The notes under the pieces: model-generated
What the model saw: only the letters and a program-made list of their open reading frames with translations
Told to the model about the DNA's origin: nothing
The model's database searches: none
Translations under genes and position numbers: made by a program
In this document: one piece after another, positions 1 through 14,000 of the stretch
How the letters are laid out: every line of letters begins with the position of its first letter
Position numbering within the stretch: position 1 is the first letter of the stretch
Origin: Pardosa pseudoannulata
Lineage: Eukaryota; Arthropoda; Arachnida; Araneae; Lycosidae
Assembly (NCBI GenBank): GCA_032207245.1
Contig: CM063500.1
Location: forward strand, 20,071,789-20,135,788
Length of the DNA: 64,000 bases
Direction: 5' to 3'

Positions 1-2015
1 CCCTTAATTCACTTAATTTAATTTTTTTTACCTTCTGTTGCCTCCAAATTAGAACATTCTAACATGATTTTATTGTGCTGTTTGAAAGCTTCTAATATAC
101 TAGGTAAGTGTATTGCTTACTGTCTTGTCCTAACCTGCATGGCACCTGATGTGCTTGGTGAAATGTATTTAAACACTGCAATTAAGATTACTGGCTTCCT
201 AGTCCTAGCATCTTGGCAGTTTTAGCCTTTATCAGGGCTGATACTAGGGGATGGAGAGAGACGTCATGGTGATGCATGGCATGCAGGCAGCAAAATTATC
301 TGTCAGCATAGGAAAAATAAAGACCTGGGCTAAATGTAGCAAAAACTTTGAGTTAACATAAGATTCATACATACCTTGAAAAGTCCTAGTAAAAAAAAGT
401 GACCATTTTCAATGTTCTTACTTGAAAATGTAAAATGCAGCTTGTAAAGGCCTTAATGTTTCAGTAGCACAAAAATATTCCGCTTTGTCATACTTTTTTT
501 CTGTCCTTGAACGTTGGCCTCTAAAGTCACCAGAAACTTAGTGATGATGTTATGGCAGTGAGTTTTCATTTATGATATTTTGACTGAAGACTGAATCTTT
601 GTCAGAGGGTGGGGATGCAGGTTTGGAAGAGCTGATGTTTTTTTTTGTCTAGTTTCAATTCGTTGAATATACACAAGTGTTTTGTTAGGATCTGTAAGTT
701 CCTACCTTTTGTGAAACATGTTTTGAAGTATTTGAAAGAAGTCATCTATATGTTTAAAGTATTTCATAATTAATCTAACTAAAAGAAAAATGTTAGGTTT
801 TTTGCTATGTAATTGGCAGGTAAACAGCTTGGCTATATAAGGATATTACTTAAAGCTAACAATTATTGCACCCTTCTGTTAAATAACAAAACTTTTGGTT
901 TCAGTATTCTTTGTAAGAGCAATCAGTTCAAACAAAAAATTGTTTGTGATAGCTGAAGATGTCAGTAATTCCAAGTAGCTAATAAGTTACTTTCAACTGG
1001 AGACTTTCACTCAGCAATTTTCTAATTTACTTCATTTGTTCTTGCATTTTGACTTAAATAATCTGTATTTTCTACAGGTTTTGAAGTACATGCTTAAAGA
1101 TATCAAGATTAAAAGTTTGATAGTTACAATATCTTCTTTATATACTCTGCGTACATGATATACATTTATGTTAGGGCATTTATGATAGGTAGATAACATA
1201 TTACAGTTAATTAACGTATTGGTGGAGACTAACAAATTTTATAAAGTCTATTTCTTAGATGAATTATTTCATTAAATGTTGTAATTAAGTTTTAAAGATA
1301 ATATGGGATTTGTGTTTCATCTATGCTACGGCTGCATTTTTGTTCCATCATTTTACATTGAATATGTCACACTATTTTATTACACTGTGAAATAGAGTAA
1401 TATTATACAATTGACTTGACAATTTTGTCTCCATAAAAAATACGATTTTGCCTTGAAAAGTACTTTTTTTTTAATATCCTGATATTTATAAACTCTGAAT
1501 ACCCAAACCCCTAACTGATTTACTCTCTCATAGATTTAAAATTTAAAGCATAAGGTACATAAAAAAGAGGGGTCAATTTTAATTTTCACATGGGCAGCCA
1601 ATGGACTAAGATCAGCACTGACCCCTGTGGCTACTGCTGTGTATGAGGATAGATTTGCAAGCTGCGATGAAAACAAAATTCAGAAATAGAGTGAACATTG
1701 CATTCGTTATCTGAATTCAGTCACCAAACATAACAATTTTTTTTTTTAATCTGAGAAGTAACAGCATATTTGTGACTCAAAAATATATAAATATTGTAAT
1801 CACTATTTTTCTTATAAATTTGTTTTAATTAATTCAATTAAGTATTAATATACTACAGTTCTTTCATTCAACATCACATTAAAGTTAATTAGAGGGACAA
1901 AGTTTATGAAATAAAAAATATAGAGGGTGTTTGTCATTTAAAAAAAAAAAATTAGAGAGAAGCATGGTCTAGATTATAAAAGAACATTTTTGGAAAATCA
2001 ATAATTATATGCAAG

Positions 2016-2046
<31 letters not shown>

Positions 2047-3121
2047 CATTTAAAGATAGCTATAGTTTGTGTATTAATAAACTGTTTTTCAAATTAGTAA
2101 TAAAATACTTAAAAGTAATTTTTCTTTTGGAAAATATATAGTTTGGTCCAGTAAAAAACATTTAAAAATTTTTCCTTTTAAGATATAGTATCCTAGGAAC
2201 AAATCTTAACTAGGAACTAATAAAAGGCTTTTGCAATTGATAGTTAATAATCACAGCAACTTTTATTTGTAAGTTTAGACCTACATTTCTGTTGTCTACG
2301 TACATAAATGCCTGAAGTGCTAGCATAATAATTATGCTCATCTCTGCTCACTTTGTAATAATGGTTAGTTAAATGTGTTTCTATTTAGTCAGGCTTGTTT
2401 CAATTTCCAAGGCTTGGTTATGTTTGTATTGTTGCCTCATAGGATTTAATATTAGTCACATGTTTGGTGCTGCCCTAATGACATGTTTGCTCTGTGTAAT
2501 AAGTGATTGCTTAATCCTTTGCCTGTCTTGTACATCATGTATGATTTACACATTTAATGCTTTATGTGCTAGTATATCGCATGCAATACTCAATGAACTA
2601 TACGTCAATCAGAAAATAATTTGGTGTAGTGTCTTATATTAGGTTACATTATTAAATTTAAAGCTTTTTATGTAATGTACATCATGTAATTATTTCATAT
2701 GGGGACAGGCAAGTTTTTAAAGTTAAATTCTAGTTCTAGAGGATAATTATAAAAAATATCCAGCTAGTACATTAAGAAAATGACATTCCTTAAAAAGATA
2801 ATTAGCTTTTATTCAACTTCCCCATGTGCTTTTATTATATATTTGGGATGCAACTAGGTAAGCCTCACTATAAAATAATTCAGTAATATTATCTATGATG
2901 TACATATGCAAGAATTTTAGCTTTTTTTTAAATTTGTAAGAATTTGAATTGTTCTCAAATTTCCATATAAAATTTACAAATTCTGAATTTTGTATAATGT
3001 TTAGGCAAAGAAAATTTGAAATTTGTTTTGAATTGTTTTCAAATAAATTGTTTTCATAAAACATAGTACAATTTAAATCAAATGTTTGAATGATTTTTGT
3101 TAATATTAATTAAATTTTTAG
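1..3121 (+). other. AGO1 intron upstream of the first visible exon
   Basis: No sequence resembling the preceding PAZ exon (which should end just before A-T-A-R-S) was found on either strand. Contains an AT microsatellite at 2016-2043 and otherwise plain AT-rich DNA. The open frame at 2373-2642 has no recognisable domain and decays in the second copy. Confidence 0.8.
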
Positions 3122-3169
3122 GCTACTGCAAGATCAGCCCCTGATAGACAAGAGGACATTAACAAATTG
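3122..3169 (+). CDS. AGO1: AGO1 exon 1 in window (linker 2, [10 protein letters not shown])
   Basis: Sixteen codons, phase 0 at both ends, between a TTTTTAG acceptor and a GTATGT donor. It encodes the conserved [10 protein letters not shown] segment that follows PAZ in animal Argonautes, so this is an internal exon and not the start of the gene. Confidence 0.95.
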
Positions 3170-4066
3170 GTATGTAATTATTTATAATGGTATTCTTTTA
3201 TTTGTTACTTAGATGGGGTTTTCGTTTGTTTGTTTTAAATGGTATTTTAACCAAATTTTCTCTTTTATAAAGGTTCTAAAGAAGCCATTCCTTGATGACC
3301 CATATGTGAAGGAGTTTGATCTACAAATATCTACAACAATGATGGAAGTAAAAGGCAGAATTTTGCCTGCACCTAAAATTCAGTATGGAGGAAGGGTAAA
3401 AAATTTTAAGTATTTGTAGTGTGAGAGAGACGAGATTCACTTTCAGTATTGCTGATCTAGAAGCAGTTATTTTTATATTGAATGAAAGATATATAAAATT
3501 TACTTAACCTTTTTTAAAGCCATACTTTTTTCAAGCAGTGGCTTTAATGGTATTTCTAATGTTGTCTTCATCTAAAGCTAACTTAAATTGTTACAATTGT
3601 ATTATAAGGTCAAGGTGTTTATCTTCTTTGTTATTTCTGAAGTTATTAATAAATGACAAATACATAATTAAGGTACTAAAATATATACATTTAAATTTTA
3701 TGACTTTGATGGTAAGTATATTTACCACAGCATTAGGAACTAAATTTTAACTTATTTATATAATATAAATTAATAGTTCACCCAGCTTTCCAGCATGGTG
3801 ACCAATGCATACCATCCTTAACAAAAAAAAAAAAAAAAAAAAAAATGAGTAATAACAAGCAGCTCCTCAATAATATTGCTTAGTCTTCTGAATTATGCGT
3901 CCTATCTGATGTCTTTTTCAAGGTTATGATACTTCATTATTACTAATGCCGGTCTATGAGATAAGATATATTTCACTATTGATTGTTAAAACATTCTAAA
4001 AAAATTTTTTTCATGTATCTATATATATGTTATATGTGTGTGTGTATTTATACATATATATAATAC

Positions 4067-4101
<35 letters not shown>

Positions 4102-4965
4102 CCAGCTAAAATATTTCTCACCAATTACATGGGAAATTAGCCTCTATTGTTTGAACTGCTCAGACTTACTTGTCAATAAGACCTAATTGTAGTGCAGTCA
4201 TAGCTCCATTAAAGAAAGTGAAGTGCAACATTGTGGAACTTTAAATTTATTAAGGATAAAATTGAACTGAATTGATTAAAAAACTATATTTACATTGCAA
4301 GAGCTCAGCATCAAATGCTCAAGAAAAATACATCTTTCAATGATTTTTCCTACCGCATAGTGAATGATTACATGATTTCATTCCCATGAGACCTACAGAT
4401 TACCCAGCATTTTTTGGAAGTCAAGAGTGCTCATTTAAGCTAGCTCAAAAGAACACAGGCACCTATTTAGCTACTGGATTAACTATTTTCCTGGCCAGCT
4501 AAAAAAATGTGGTCAGTGGACAAAAAATTAGCATTTATTCTAGCATTAGTTTTGAGAGATGGGTAAAAAGAATTTAAGTTGCCAAACACTCCTTTAAATC
4601 CGACATTTTGGCTAGGAAATTAGATACTAAAGAATGAAAAAAGGAGAAAAGGGAATTTTCAATAGTTATTTTAATTGTAATAATTTTGATATATTACATA
4701 TATATAATTTATTTCATGCTTTATTGTCTGTTATATATTTTTTGTATAGCATATATGAATATTTCTTTCACATTTCATTTGATTTTTAAAACACTGACAA
4801 AATGAACTCAGATGAAAGACAAAATTAGGAATTTAGGGAAATAAAAAAATGGGTTTAGAAAGGTTTAGTAATTTAAACTAATTACAAAGTTATTTTTGAG
4901 GTATGAAATTTTTTTGTCTGAGAATATAATTAACGGAAATTATGTTTAGTTATAATAAGAAGCAG

Positions 4966-5029
<64 letters not shown>

Positions 5030-8000
5030 TGTATGGTAAAAACATTTAACTATAGTACAGCTACTGATATTCAATATTTTCTCATTCTTTGAGTTAATTG
5101 CAGTTACATTCATTTTAACGTGCATTTTTTCTACATATTCTTCCATTTTCTGCACTGACTGTATGGTATTTGTCCCAGATATTTAGTTATATTATAATAC
5201 AAGGTATGTGTAATAGGGATAGAATAAAATCAGGTTTTAGTGAACATTTTGCGAGATACTGAAAAATTTCTAAATATTTTTACCCTTTTATTTCAATTCT
5301 TCTCTATGTTTAGAATCTTTTCTTTATTTTTATTATAATTATTATTACTATTATATAAGTGCTTCTGAATTTGTAAATTTAATGTTTTATGTTTAACACA
5401 CAATGTTTGGCATTTATATCCTATTTGTTCAATTCTAGACTCGCCAACAAGCTACACCTCAGCAAGGTGTTTGGGATATGCGGGGAAAGCAGTTTCACAC
5501 TGGCATAGAGATTAGAGTTTGGGCAATTGCATGTTTTGCTCCTCAACGAAGCTGCAGGGAAGATGCCCTAAGGTAATATAAGTAACTCTTTATGTTTTTG
5601 AAGTAGAATTGACTTTGTCTTTTGGGAATATAATTCAATACACTTTCTATAATATTCAAATTCAGGTTAAATCATATTATTATAAGCAAGAATAATTGAG
5701 TAAAATTATAGAGGCATTCAGCTATCTGCTGTTCATACCAATTTATTCAACTCATGTATGTGCTTAAGACATTTATATCTAAAACAAATCTAATATTACT
5801 GCAGAGCTTGTTATAGACATTTATGAATCAGACTTTTCATATGTTGCGTGTGCACCTTCTCTGACTCGCTTTCCTGAGGTTGATGGTTCTGTCCCTAGCA
5901 ACGACATTGACTTTTTAATATTCTATTAAAAATATGCTTTCAGGTTTTTATGCCTTTTTTTTTTCTGTTGTTTTTAATGAAGTACCGTTTTCTGTGTTTT
6001 TTGACTATTTTTCTCAATTTTTATTTTCCAATATTTTAGGTTTTGTATCATTCTGCTACTTTGTTCTTGCTTATTTTGTACTTTTCAAAATGTTCTGTCT
6101 TGTTTTATGTTATAAAAAATTGAAAAATGCTAAATGAAAAATTTTAAAATTTTGTAAAATACAAAAATATATCATTTTGTTAGTGTTGTCACTCTTTGCT
6201 TATTTTTCATATTTTTTGTACCAAGTTGCATTTGTAATAGTCCCTTTAACTATTTTTTTGTGTATTTATGTATTTTCTGAGCTTCACATTGTATTGAATA
6301 CTACGCATTGCTGTTAACCATACTTACTGGTCATAGTCAAGGTTCCAGTCTAATTATCCTCTAATTAGACAATGCATTGGTTACTCATAATTTTTTATGA
6401 GAACGTTCTCACCTCCTTACTTCCTTGTGACTTGGGAATGTATTAAATGTTTGTTTGGTTTACTTTTTGCCTAGATGCCTAAATTGATGTTTTGATCTGT
6501 TTTACGCTCAGGGGTTAAAGTGAAGACTTTCCATTTCGCTAAGTACTTCGTTAAATCCAATTACCTTGACCTTGACCTTTTGACTTTTCAGTCGATTCCC
6601 CACTTTGCCACTTTAAGCCACTCTTTTCTCTTTCTTAAGGCATCTGACCACTTGCATGTGTGTGCATTAAATAAATGCATGATTAAAACTATTCAGTATA
6701 TACTATTATCTCAAATTTTATATAATGTTGATCAAATTTTCTTGTAAAATTAAAAAATTCTATACATTTATTTAGATGTATTATAAATTATGCACATGTA
6801 TTTTTAATTTTATCATTAGGGCCTTTACACAGCAGCTACAAAAGATCAGTAATGATGCTGGCATGCCTATTATTGGTCAACCTTGTTTTTGTAAATATGC
6901 AACTGGACCAGATCAAGTGGAACCTATGTTTCGATATCTAGTAGAAAATTTTAGTGATCTTCAACTTGTAGTTGTTGTGTTACCTGGCAAAACACCTGTA
7001 TATGGTATGTATAGTTTACTGTTTTTGTATTAAAAATATTTAATTCATAGTAAATTTATTGAAAATTTTTTAAATAAGTTTCTTATATGAGTTGAATTTT
7101 TTTAGATTTCAAAAATTAATATTTCAACTAAACTAAGAAAATAGTTGCAAAAAATTAATTTATTTTATTCTTTTATGATTTTCCTTATATTCTTTTATGA
7201 ATTTAACTTTGTTGATTTAAAGCTTGAGATTTCGAGTACAGTATGTGTAGTAGTTTTAAAATATTTATATTGTGTAAATTATGAGTCCTTAATATGTTTT
7301 ATTACTGCAGATTCAAATAATTTTGATTTTCTATTTTTTACAGCTGAAGTTAAACGCATTGGAGATACTGTTTATGGCATGGCTACGCAGTGTGTCCAAG
7401 CAAAGAATGTAAATAAAACATCCCCTCAAACACTTTCAAATTTGTGTCTCAAAATTAACGTGAAGTTAGGAGGAATAAATAGCATACTTGTACCAAGTAT
7501 TAGGTAGTTGTCTATTAAATAGATCTTTTCATGTGTTTGTGTTGTCTTTATGAAATGAATAATCATAATTCTCTCTTTATCTTCAGGCCAAAAGTGTTTG
7601 ATGAACCTATTATATTTTTGGGTGCAGATGTTACCCATCCTCCTGCTGGAGACAGCAAGAAACCTTCAATAGCTGCTGTAAGTAAAAATAAACTATGCTT
7701 TGTTTTTTGGAGTTGGTTTATACTTTTCAATATTTAGAATATATATATTTTTGGGGGGGATATGAATGAGTTATAGATTTTATATTAAACTACCTAAATC
7801 AGGTACCCTGCATTGCCTGAGTTATATAATAGGTACACATGTGATACATTATAATAACTTGCTTTCAAAAATACATATTACTTTATTAAGTATTTCAAAA
7901 TTTATCTTTTTGCTATCATCTATATATTCATATATTAGTTTGTACAAAGTGAACAAACAGTAAATTTTTATTTTAGATGGATAAAATCAAACATAAATCA

Positions 8001-11000
8001 GCCACAAACTATTTTAGTGAATTGCTTTTTAAAAAATATAGCAATTTAACAAAATTACTGGAAGAAAAAGAATAAATATATTATCATGAATCCATTCATA
8101 AAAGAAATTGAATATTGACCTCTTTACTTAATTTTCAGCCATAAAAATTAAATGGGAATTAAATTTAAAATTATCACAAAGTATTAAATGAAGAATAAGT
8201 GTTAAATATTCAAACGATTCCCAAAATATATAGTACCTAATTACTCACAGGATAGCTTATTTTAAGGGGAAAAGACACAGACAATATTTAAGTAATATTG
8301 AGTAAATAATGTAATTATATTATTTTCAGCTAAATTATGTTATAAGTTAGGTGAGATTGAGAAATTTATTATCTGGTATTGAATCTAAAAACATTTGAAA
8401 TGGTAGTTAAAGGAAAGCTTGCTTTTACATTTGCAAATTAATTGTACATTTAAAAATAATAGTTTTTAAAAAAAGCTTCAAAAACAGAACAAAAATGAAG
8501 CTCTGAAAAGAAATTAAGGAGTTTTTCACAGTAGTTGGAAATGGGCAGTGCTGGTCTATATCCATTAGAACCTAAGTATAGACAATTTTGTCCAAATCTA
8601 TAAAAATATTATGGATTTGTATAACGAACAAAGAAATAAAAAAAATTTCATTTATTTGTGTGTGTGCATGTATGTGTGTGTACACACTCACAGATATGTA
8701 GAAAGATAGAGATGAATTTAAATGTTTAAGTGTTGAAATTCCATTTAATTGTGGATGTTTACTCTCAGACTATCAAGGTTCAGGACCTAAAAACTTGATC
8801 AATTGTCTTATTCCTCTAATTAACCTGACTTTTCCATAATCAATGAAGCTTTGGGTAAAGAAGCTCTGACATAAAGGCATAATATTGTTTTAGTGATTTA
8901 GATTCATAAATTTGAAGTCATACATTCTTAAGAGGATTTTATTCACTGAGGCATACATACATGACCAAGTAAGTCAAATGGGTAATAACTTGTGTAGTAA
9001 CAGTCCTACAGTAACAACTGAATGATGCTAAATGGGTAGGTTGCTGCTTCTTAATACTGGACTTCATGGGTTTGAATCCCATTGCTGGTGTCAATGTTTG
9101 TAAACTATTCAGATTCAGCTTTATGCAGTAGGTCCTGGTCTCAGTTCTCCTTGTAGCAAACAGTGGACTGTAGCACTCCCAACCAATCACCCTTAAGTAG
9201 CAACTGGTATTATATCACACGCATTGTAGCACTTAACTACTGATCTGTTAGGAATTATATTTTTACGGATTTAAAAAAAATTAATAAAATTATGAAATAG
9301 TCAAGAAAAATTGAATAAAATTAGATGTTTAAATGTTGAATAGCAAATGGTAAATTAAATTCATAGTTTATGATAATTTTATTTAAAGCTAAGCATTTTA
9401 TCAATCTGTTTGTGGAAGCCAAAAATGAAAAAGAAAAGAATTTAGATAAAGATATCCAGAAGCCCAAAAATATATAATTTAGTACAAAAATCACCTAAAC
9501 CATTCCTTAAACATTTTATTAAAAATTAAATAATTATATTTCTCAGTGTAAGGTAAATTTAAAATGCACTCTCTGAAACCATAGACTATTGAAAAAATAA
9601 ATGCAGTTTCATTTTTACAAATTAACATTTATCTTTCATGTATAAAAATAGGTTCACAAAATGCAACTTTAATTAATATTATCAATTAGTCATTAATTCA
9701 GAAAGTTTAACTTAGTTCCACATATACAAAAAGTAATGTTGAAAAAGGTAGAAAAATACAGTATGAAGTTGAAAGTATGAGAATTATAGAAAAGAAATTC
9801 TAATTAATTAAAAAACCATTGTTTACAAACTGTATTTTAAAGCCTTAAGTTTAAAAATAAATAAAAGAAAGTATGTTTTTAAATACTTTAAGACCATTCT
9901 TAATGAAAATGCTAAATTTGGAAGTGAACTATCTATCAAAATATTTACCATCTAAATAATCTTATGTGAACACCACATTACTTCCTTGTAGACTTATTAA
10001 ACTATACACATTTTTTGCTGTACTTCACTTAAACTTATATTATTTGAATGTGAGATATAATCCTTCAAATTCAAAGCAGACAGTTACACAATTCCTAAAA
10101 TATTAGTTTTAAAAACATCAAAAATTTTAGCAGTATTAATTCAACAAATTGTAGCATATATTAGCTCAACTTTGAGTAAAACATATTTTCTTTTATTTGG
10201 ATAAAAACATTTTCCTGTATGCTGTAAAACAGTCAAGAAACCACAGCTTTCCATGTGCAGTCCAATTCAAAGTTGCCCTGTTAATATAGTTGTCAGAGTT
10301 AAAAAGGTAGTCCTTCAAACAGGTACATATTAAGAGATAATTAAAATCTATTTTTTTTCCCAGATGAACAAGGAGACAGTTAGGTGAATCTACCAAACCA
10401 ATATAGTTTAGGTGAGAGTATAAAAAGTCATGGGATGTAATTATCCTGACGTTAACAGTAAAAATATGGTGAGGCAGTTCCATTGGTACAGGATAGTTGA
10501 ACAATGGACATCATTTTTTCCTCTAGCATTACAAATATGAATCTCTCGGACAGGATTTTTAATGTGTTTTGCAATAGAATGGCATGCAGATGTATAAGAC
10601 ACAGGAGGAGGAGATTGTTAGAGATCGCAACCCTTCTTAGCAAATGTATCAGCTTTTTCATTGCCATAGATGCCACAATGAATAAGTATCCAATGGTAAA
10701 CAATGGTCCATCCTCACTAAGTCTCGTAACCTGAACACAGTGTAATGAAGTGTAATTAGGAGCACATAAAGATAAGATTGCAGCTTGGACATCAACAAGA
10801 AAAACTGCATGTTGGAGTGATGAATTCCAATCTAATAAACTAGGAATTGTTTCTTTGATTGTCTCTATTTCAGTATCAAAATTTGAGGTATTCGGGCCAA
10901 CCGCTGAAGAAAATTCAAAGTTTGCAGTAAACATCACAGCCAGAAACGTTTGAGTCACTTGAAGATCTATCAGTGTAAATGTGTAGCCATTGATCTATAG

Positions 11001-14000
11001 GGTAGTTATTAAAAATAGTTTCTAAAGAGCAGGAACTAAGATAAGATAGTAAAGTCTCATATTTCCTCTTCTGGATGCTGATGGGTAAGTTATAAGAGGG
11101 AGTTCTCACTGTAGAAGGCAAGTAAGAAGGGACAGGGAAGAGTTCACTCTCATAAGAAGTACTGTCAAGGTTATATTTCTTTTTTAATTCCCCAACTCTT
11201 GCTAAGGGTGTTTTCTGAGTCTTGAGACTTGGAGTAGCAGGAATATAGTTTGTAAAATGAAGCATAGGTAATTTTATGCAATTTTATGGAGTCTCAGAAG
11301 CTGTCCCGCTTTGGTGAAAAAAATTTGAGTAAAACTGAGAGTATTAATATCTTTTACATAGAGATTTTTCATTATATAGAGTGTGGGTTGCAATAAAAAA
11401 TGTAGATGTACAACTAAATTTTACACACTCTCAAATATAAAATTTCAACATTATACTGCTAATTATTTTTGAATTAGGCAATATATGAATGTATAGCCAA
11501 TAGTCTAAATTTATTCAAGCATGAGCGTAGTAATTTTTTATGTATTTATATAATTTTTAACATTAAAGTGTCTTTGAATGCATATACAGTTGTACAGTCT
11601 TAACTAGTCAAAATGGATTCAGGCATAATCAAAATAAGTGTTTCTGTTGAAATATGAACATCAAAATTTTTCACAAATACAATACTTCCTGTCCTTGATA
11701 CATTGAAATAAAAATTACTCTGAATCTAAATGAAGGAGGAGATTAAAAGACAAATTCAGTTTAAAAATCAACTTTGAGTTTTAATAACTAATTTGTATTA
11801 CAGGTTGTAGGTAGTATGGATGGACATCCTAGTCGATATGCAGCTACTGTTCGGGTACAGTCTCATCGCCAAGAAATCATACAGGATTTAGCAAATATGG
11901 TGAAGGAGTTGTTAGTACAGTTCTATAAAGCAACTCGCTTTAAGCCAATGAGAATAATCTTTTATAGAGATGGTGTATCAGAGGGACAGTTTCATCAGGT
12001 AATATACTATTCCCTACTTCTATTTTTGTGGTTTAATATTAGTCCACAATATCTAATATAAAGAAAAAAAATGTATGAAATACTAAATATCACCTTTTTA
12101 AGGCTAATTGTTTATAAGCTACGTGTCACAGCATTAATGTAAGTTTTATTGAAATTTTTTGTTATATAGAGTGAAGATTGCATGTAAAAAAGGAAGGTTA
12201 GATGTTATTAATAGTTTTAAATATAAAATTTAAGCATTTTATGGCTAACCATCTTTCATTTATGACCTTCAGAGTTATATTAAGATTTTTTGTTATACAG
12301 AGTGCAGTTTGTAATCAGAAAAGGTAAAATATTCCTAAGTATAAAATTTCAACATTTTACAACTAATTGTTTTGAGTTTTGTCCCACAGCATTATATTGG
12401 AATTTTTCATTATATAGAGTGCAGATTGCAGTCATTTAATGAGATGCCCAACTAGAACTTATAACAGTCTTACAAAAAAAATTTTTGACTATCTACAACT
12501 AATCATTTTGGAATTATGTGAGATATATACATACATACATACATACATCCAGGCATCAGGAATAAACTAATCATAATCAGTTCAGGAAGGGTTAAAATGG
12601 TTATTTCAAAATAAATAATTTTAAAATTGTTTCCTTATACGTACATATAGATGTAATACTGAAACTGGTCTAAATAAGTATTTTTTATTCAAATATGAGC
12701 TCTGAAACTTATTGTGATAACAATATTTCTTTTAGTTTGTACAAGGAAATAAAGGAATGAGTAGGCATCCTACCTCCATTATTATAATATAAAGCATACA
12801 ATATACATTTTGAAAAATTCTCAATTACCTTAATTTTATTCATAACTATAAAGATACAATGTTCCCATGTTCCTTTTCACATATTCTCAGCTGCAATTTT
12901 TAAAATAAAGTAAATGTGCAAAACAGTAAATCAGCAAAAATTATATTGTATAATAGCTTTTTCTTCTAATACTAGTTTTACTTCTTACTTTATATGATTG
13001 CTCTATCACAGAACACATTTTGTGGCACTGATGGCACTAGTGTGGTGTAGATGTTCTAATACTATATGTTTTTAAAAATATATATTAATTTACTAATTTT
13101 TAACTAAAGTTGATAAACTTTTAAATATTCTTTGAAAAAGAAAATTATTTTTGTGCATTATGTAATGTTGTGCTAATAAATGTTAGGTAAAAATATTTTT
13201 GTCCGAATTGCACTTTAATTGAATTAGATTTGCAGGTTACTAACATTAATTGGTATATGCATTATGTAATTCTAGATCAATGTTCTCATAAATTCATCCT
13301 TATATGTTGTTTTAAAAATATGCTATTTTGTTGTCAGACTTTGATTTTAGAATAGATAAATCACTGTCATTAGAAGGTAAATTTTGTGGATCTGCTGACC
13401 TAGTTTTGAACATATTGTATTTTTAGAAATTGATAAAATATGTTAATGTTAATGAACTTGTTAATGAAGTTTTAGAATTATCATGTAATTATTCATTAAT
13501 GCTTACAATTGTTTTCAAGACATTTTCTTTATATCATATTAAAAACTGTTGGTTGAATATAATCTTTTCATTATCATGGCATTTTGTTATCTAAATTAGG
13601 TTTTAACCCATGAATTATTGGCTGTGAGGGAAGCTTGTCTGAAGCTTGAGGCTGATTATAAACCTGGTATTACATTCATAGTTGTACAAAAGAGACATCA
13701 CACTAGATTATTTTGTGCTGACAAGAAGGAACAAATTGGAAAAAGTGGCAATATACCAGCTGGTACCACAGTAGATAGTGGAATCACACATCCCTCAGAA
13801 TTTGATTTTTACCTCTGTAGCCATGCAGGTATCCAGGTTGGTTTCATTTTCATTTTATTTAAAATATTGTACCATTTAGAATCCTATGTTCTTATGAGTA
13901 TATTTGAAGCCTTAACTTTACCTTTTATTCTTTATTGCTTGTATATCTTATATAGCAATGGACCATTATCCCTTTGACTGTTGAGGTCTGTTGCAAAATA

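Larger units (their letters stand above)
7678..11803 (+). other. AGO1 intron, 4.1 kb, carrying a SINE and a LINE fossil
   Basis: The largest intron visible. It contains a + strand SINE (about 9018-9185), a minus-strand LINE remnant (about 10200-11330) and one copy of a roughly 115-bp repeat (11365-11477). The rest is AT-rich with nothing recognised. The second copy carries all of these at matching places. Confidence 0.85.

Noticed and set aside
2373..2642. 89-codon open frame, Cys/Leu-rich
   Set aside because: Lies inside an AGO1 intron, has no domain, and its counterpart in the second copy (54403-54627) ends earlier with amino acid changes. Not under coding constraint.
7145..7507. Separate 120-codon gene
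   Set aside because: Its second half is the AGO1 exon at 7344-7503 in frame; the first half is intron read-through.
9018..9090. tRNA gene
   Set aside because: A and B boxes are present, but no acceptor stem or convincing cloverleaf; the same sequence with a non-tRNA tail recurs elsewhere. It is a SINE.
10504..10734. Plus-strand 76-codon frame
   Set aside because: Shadow of the minus-strand LINE RNase H fossil.
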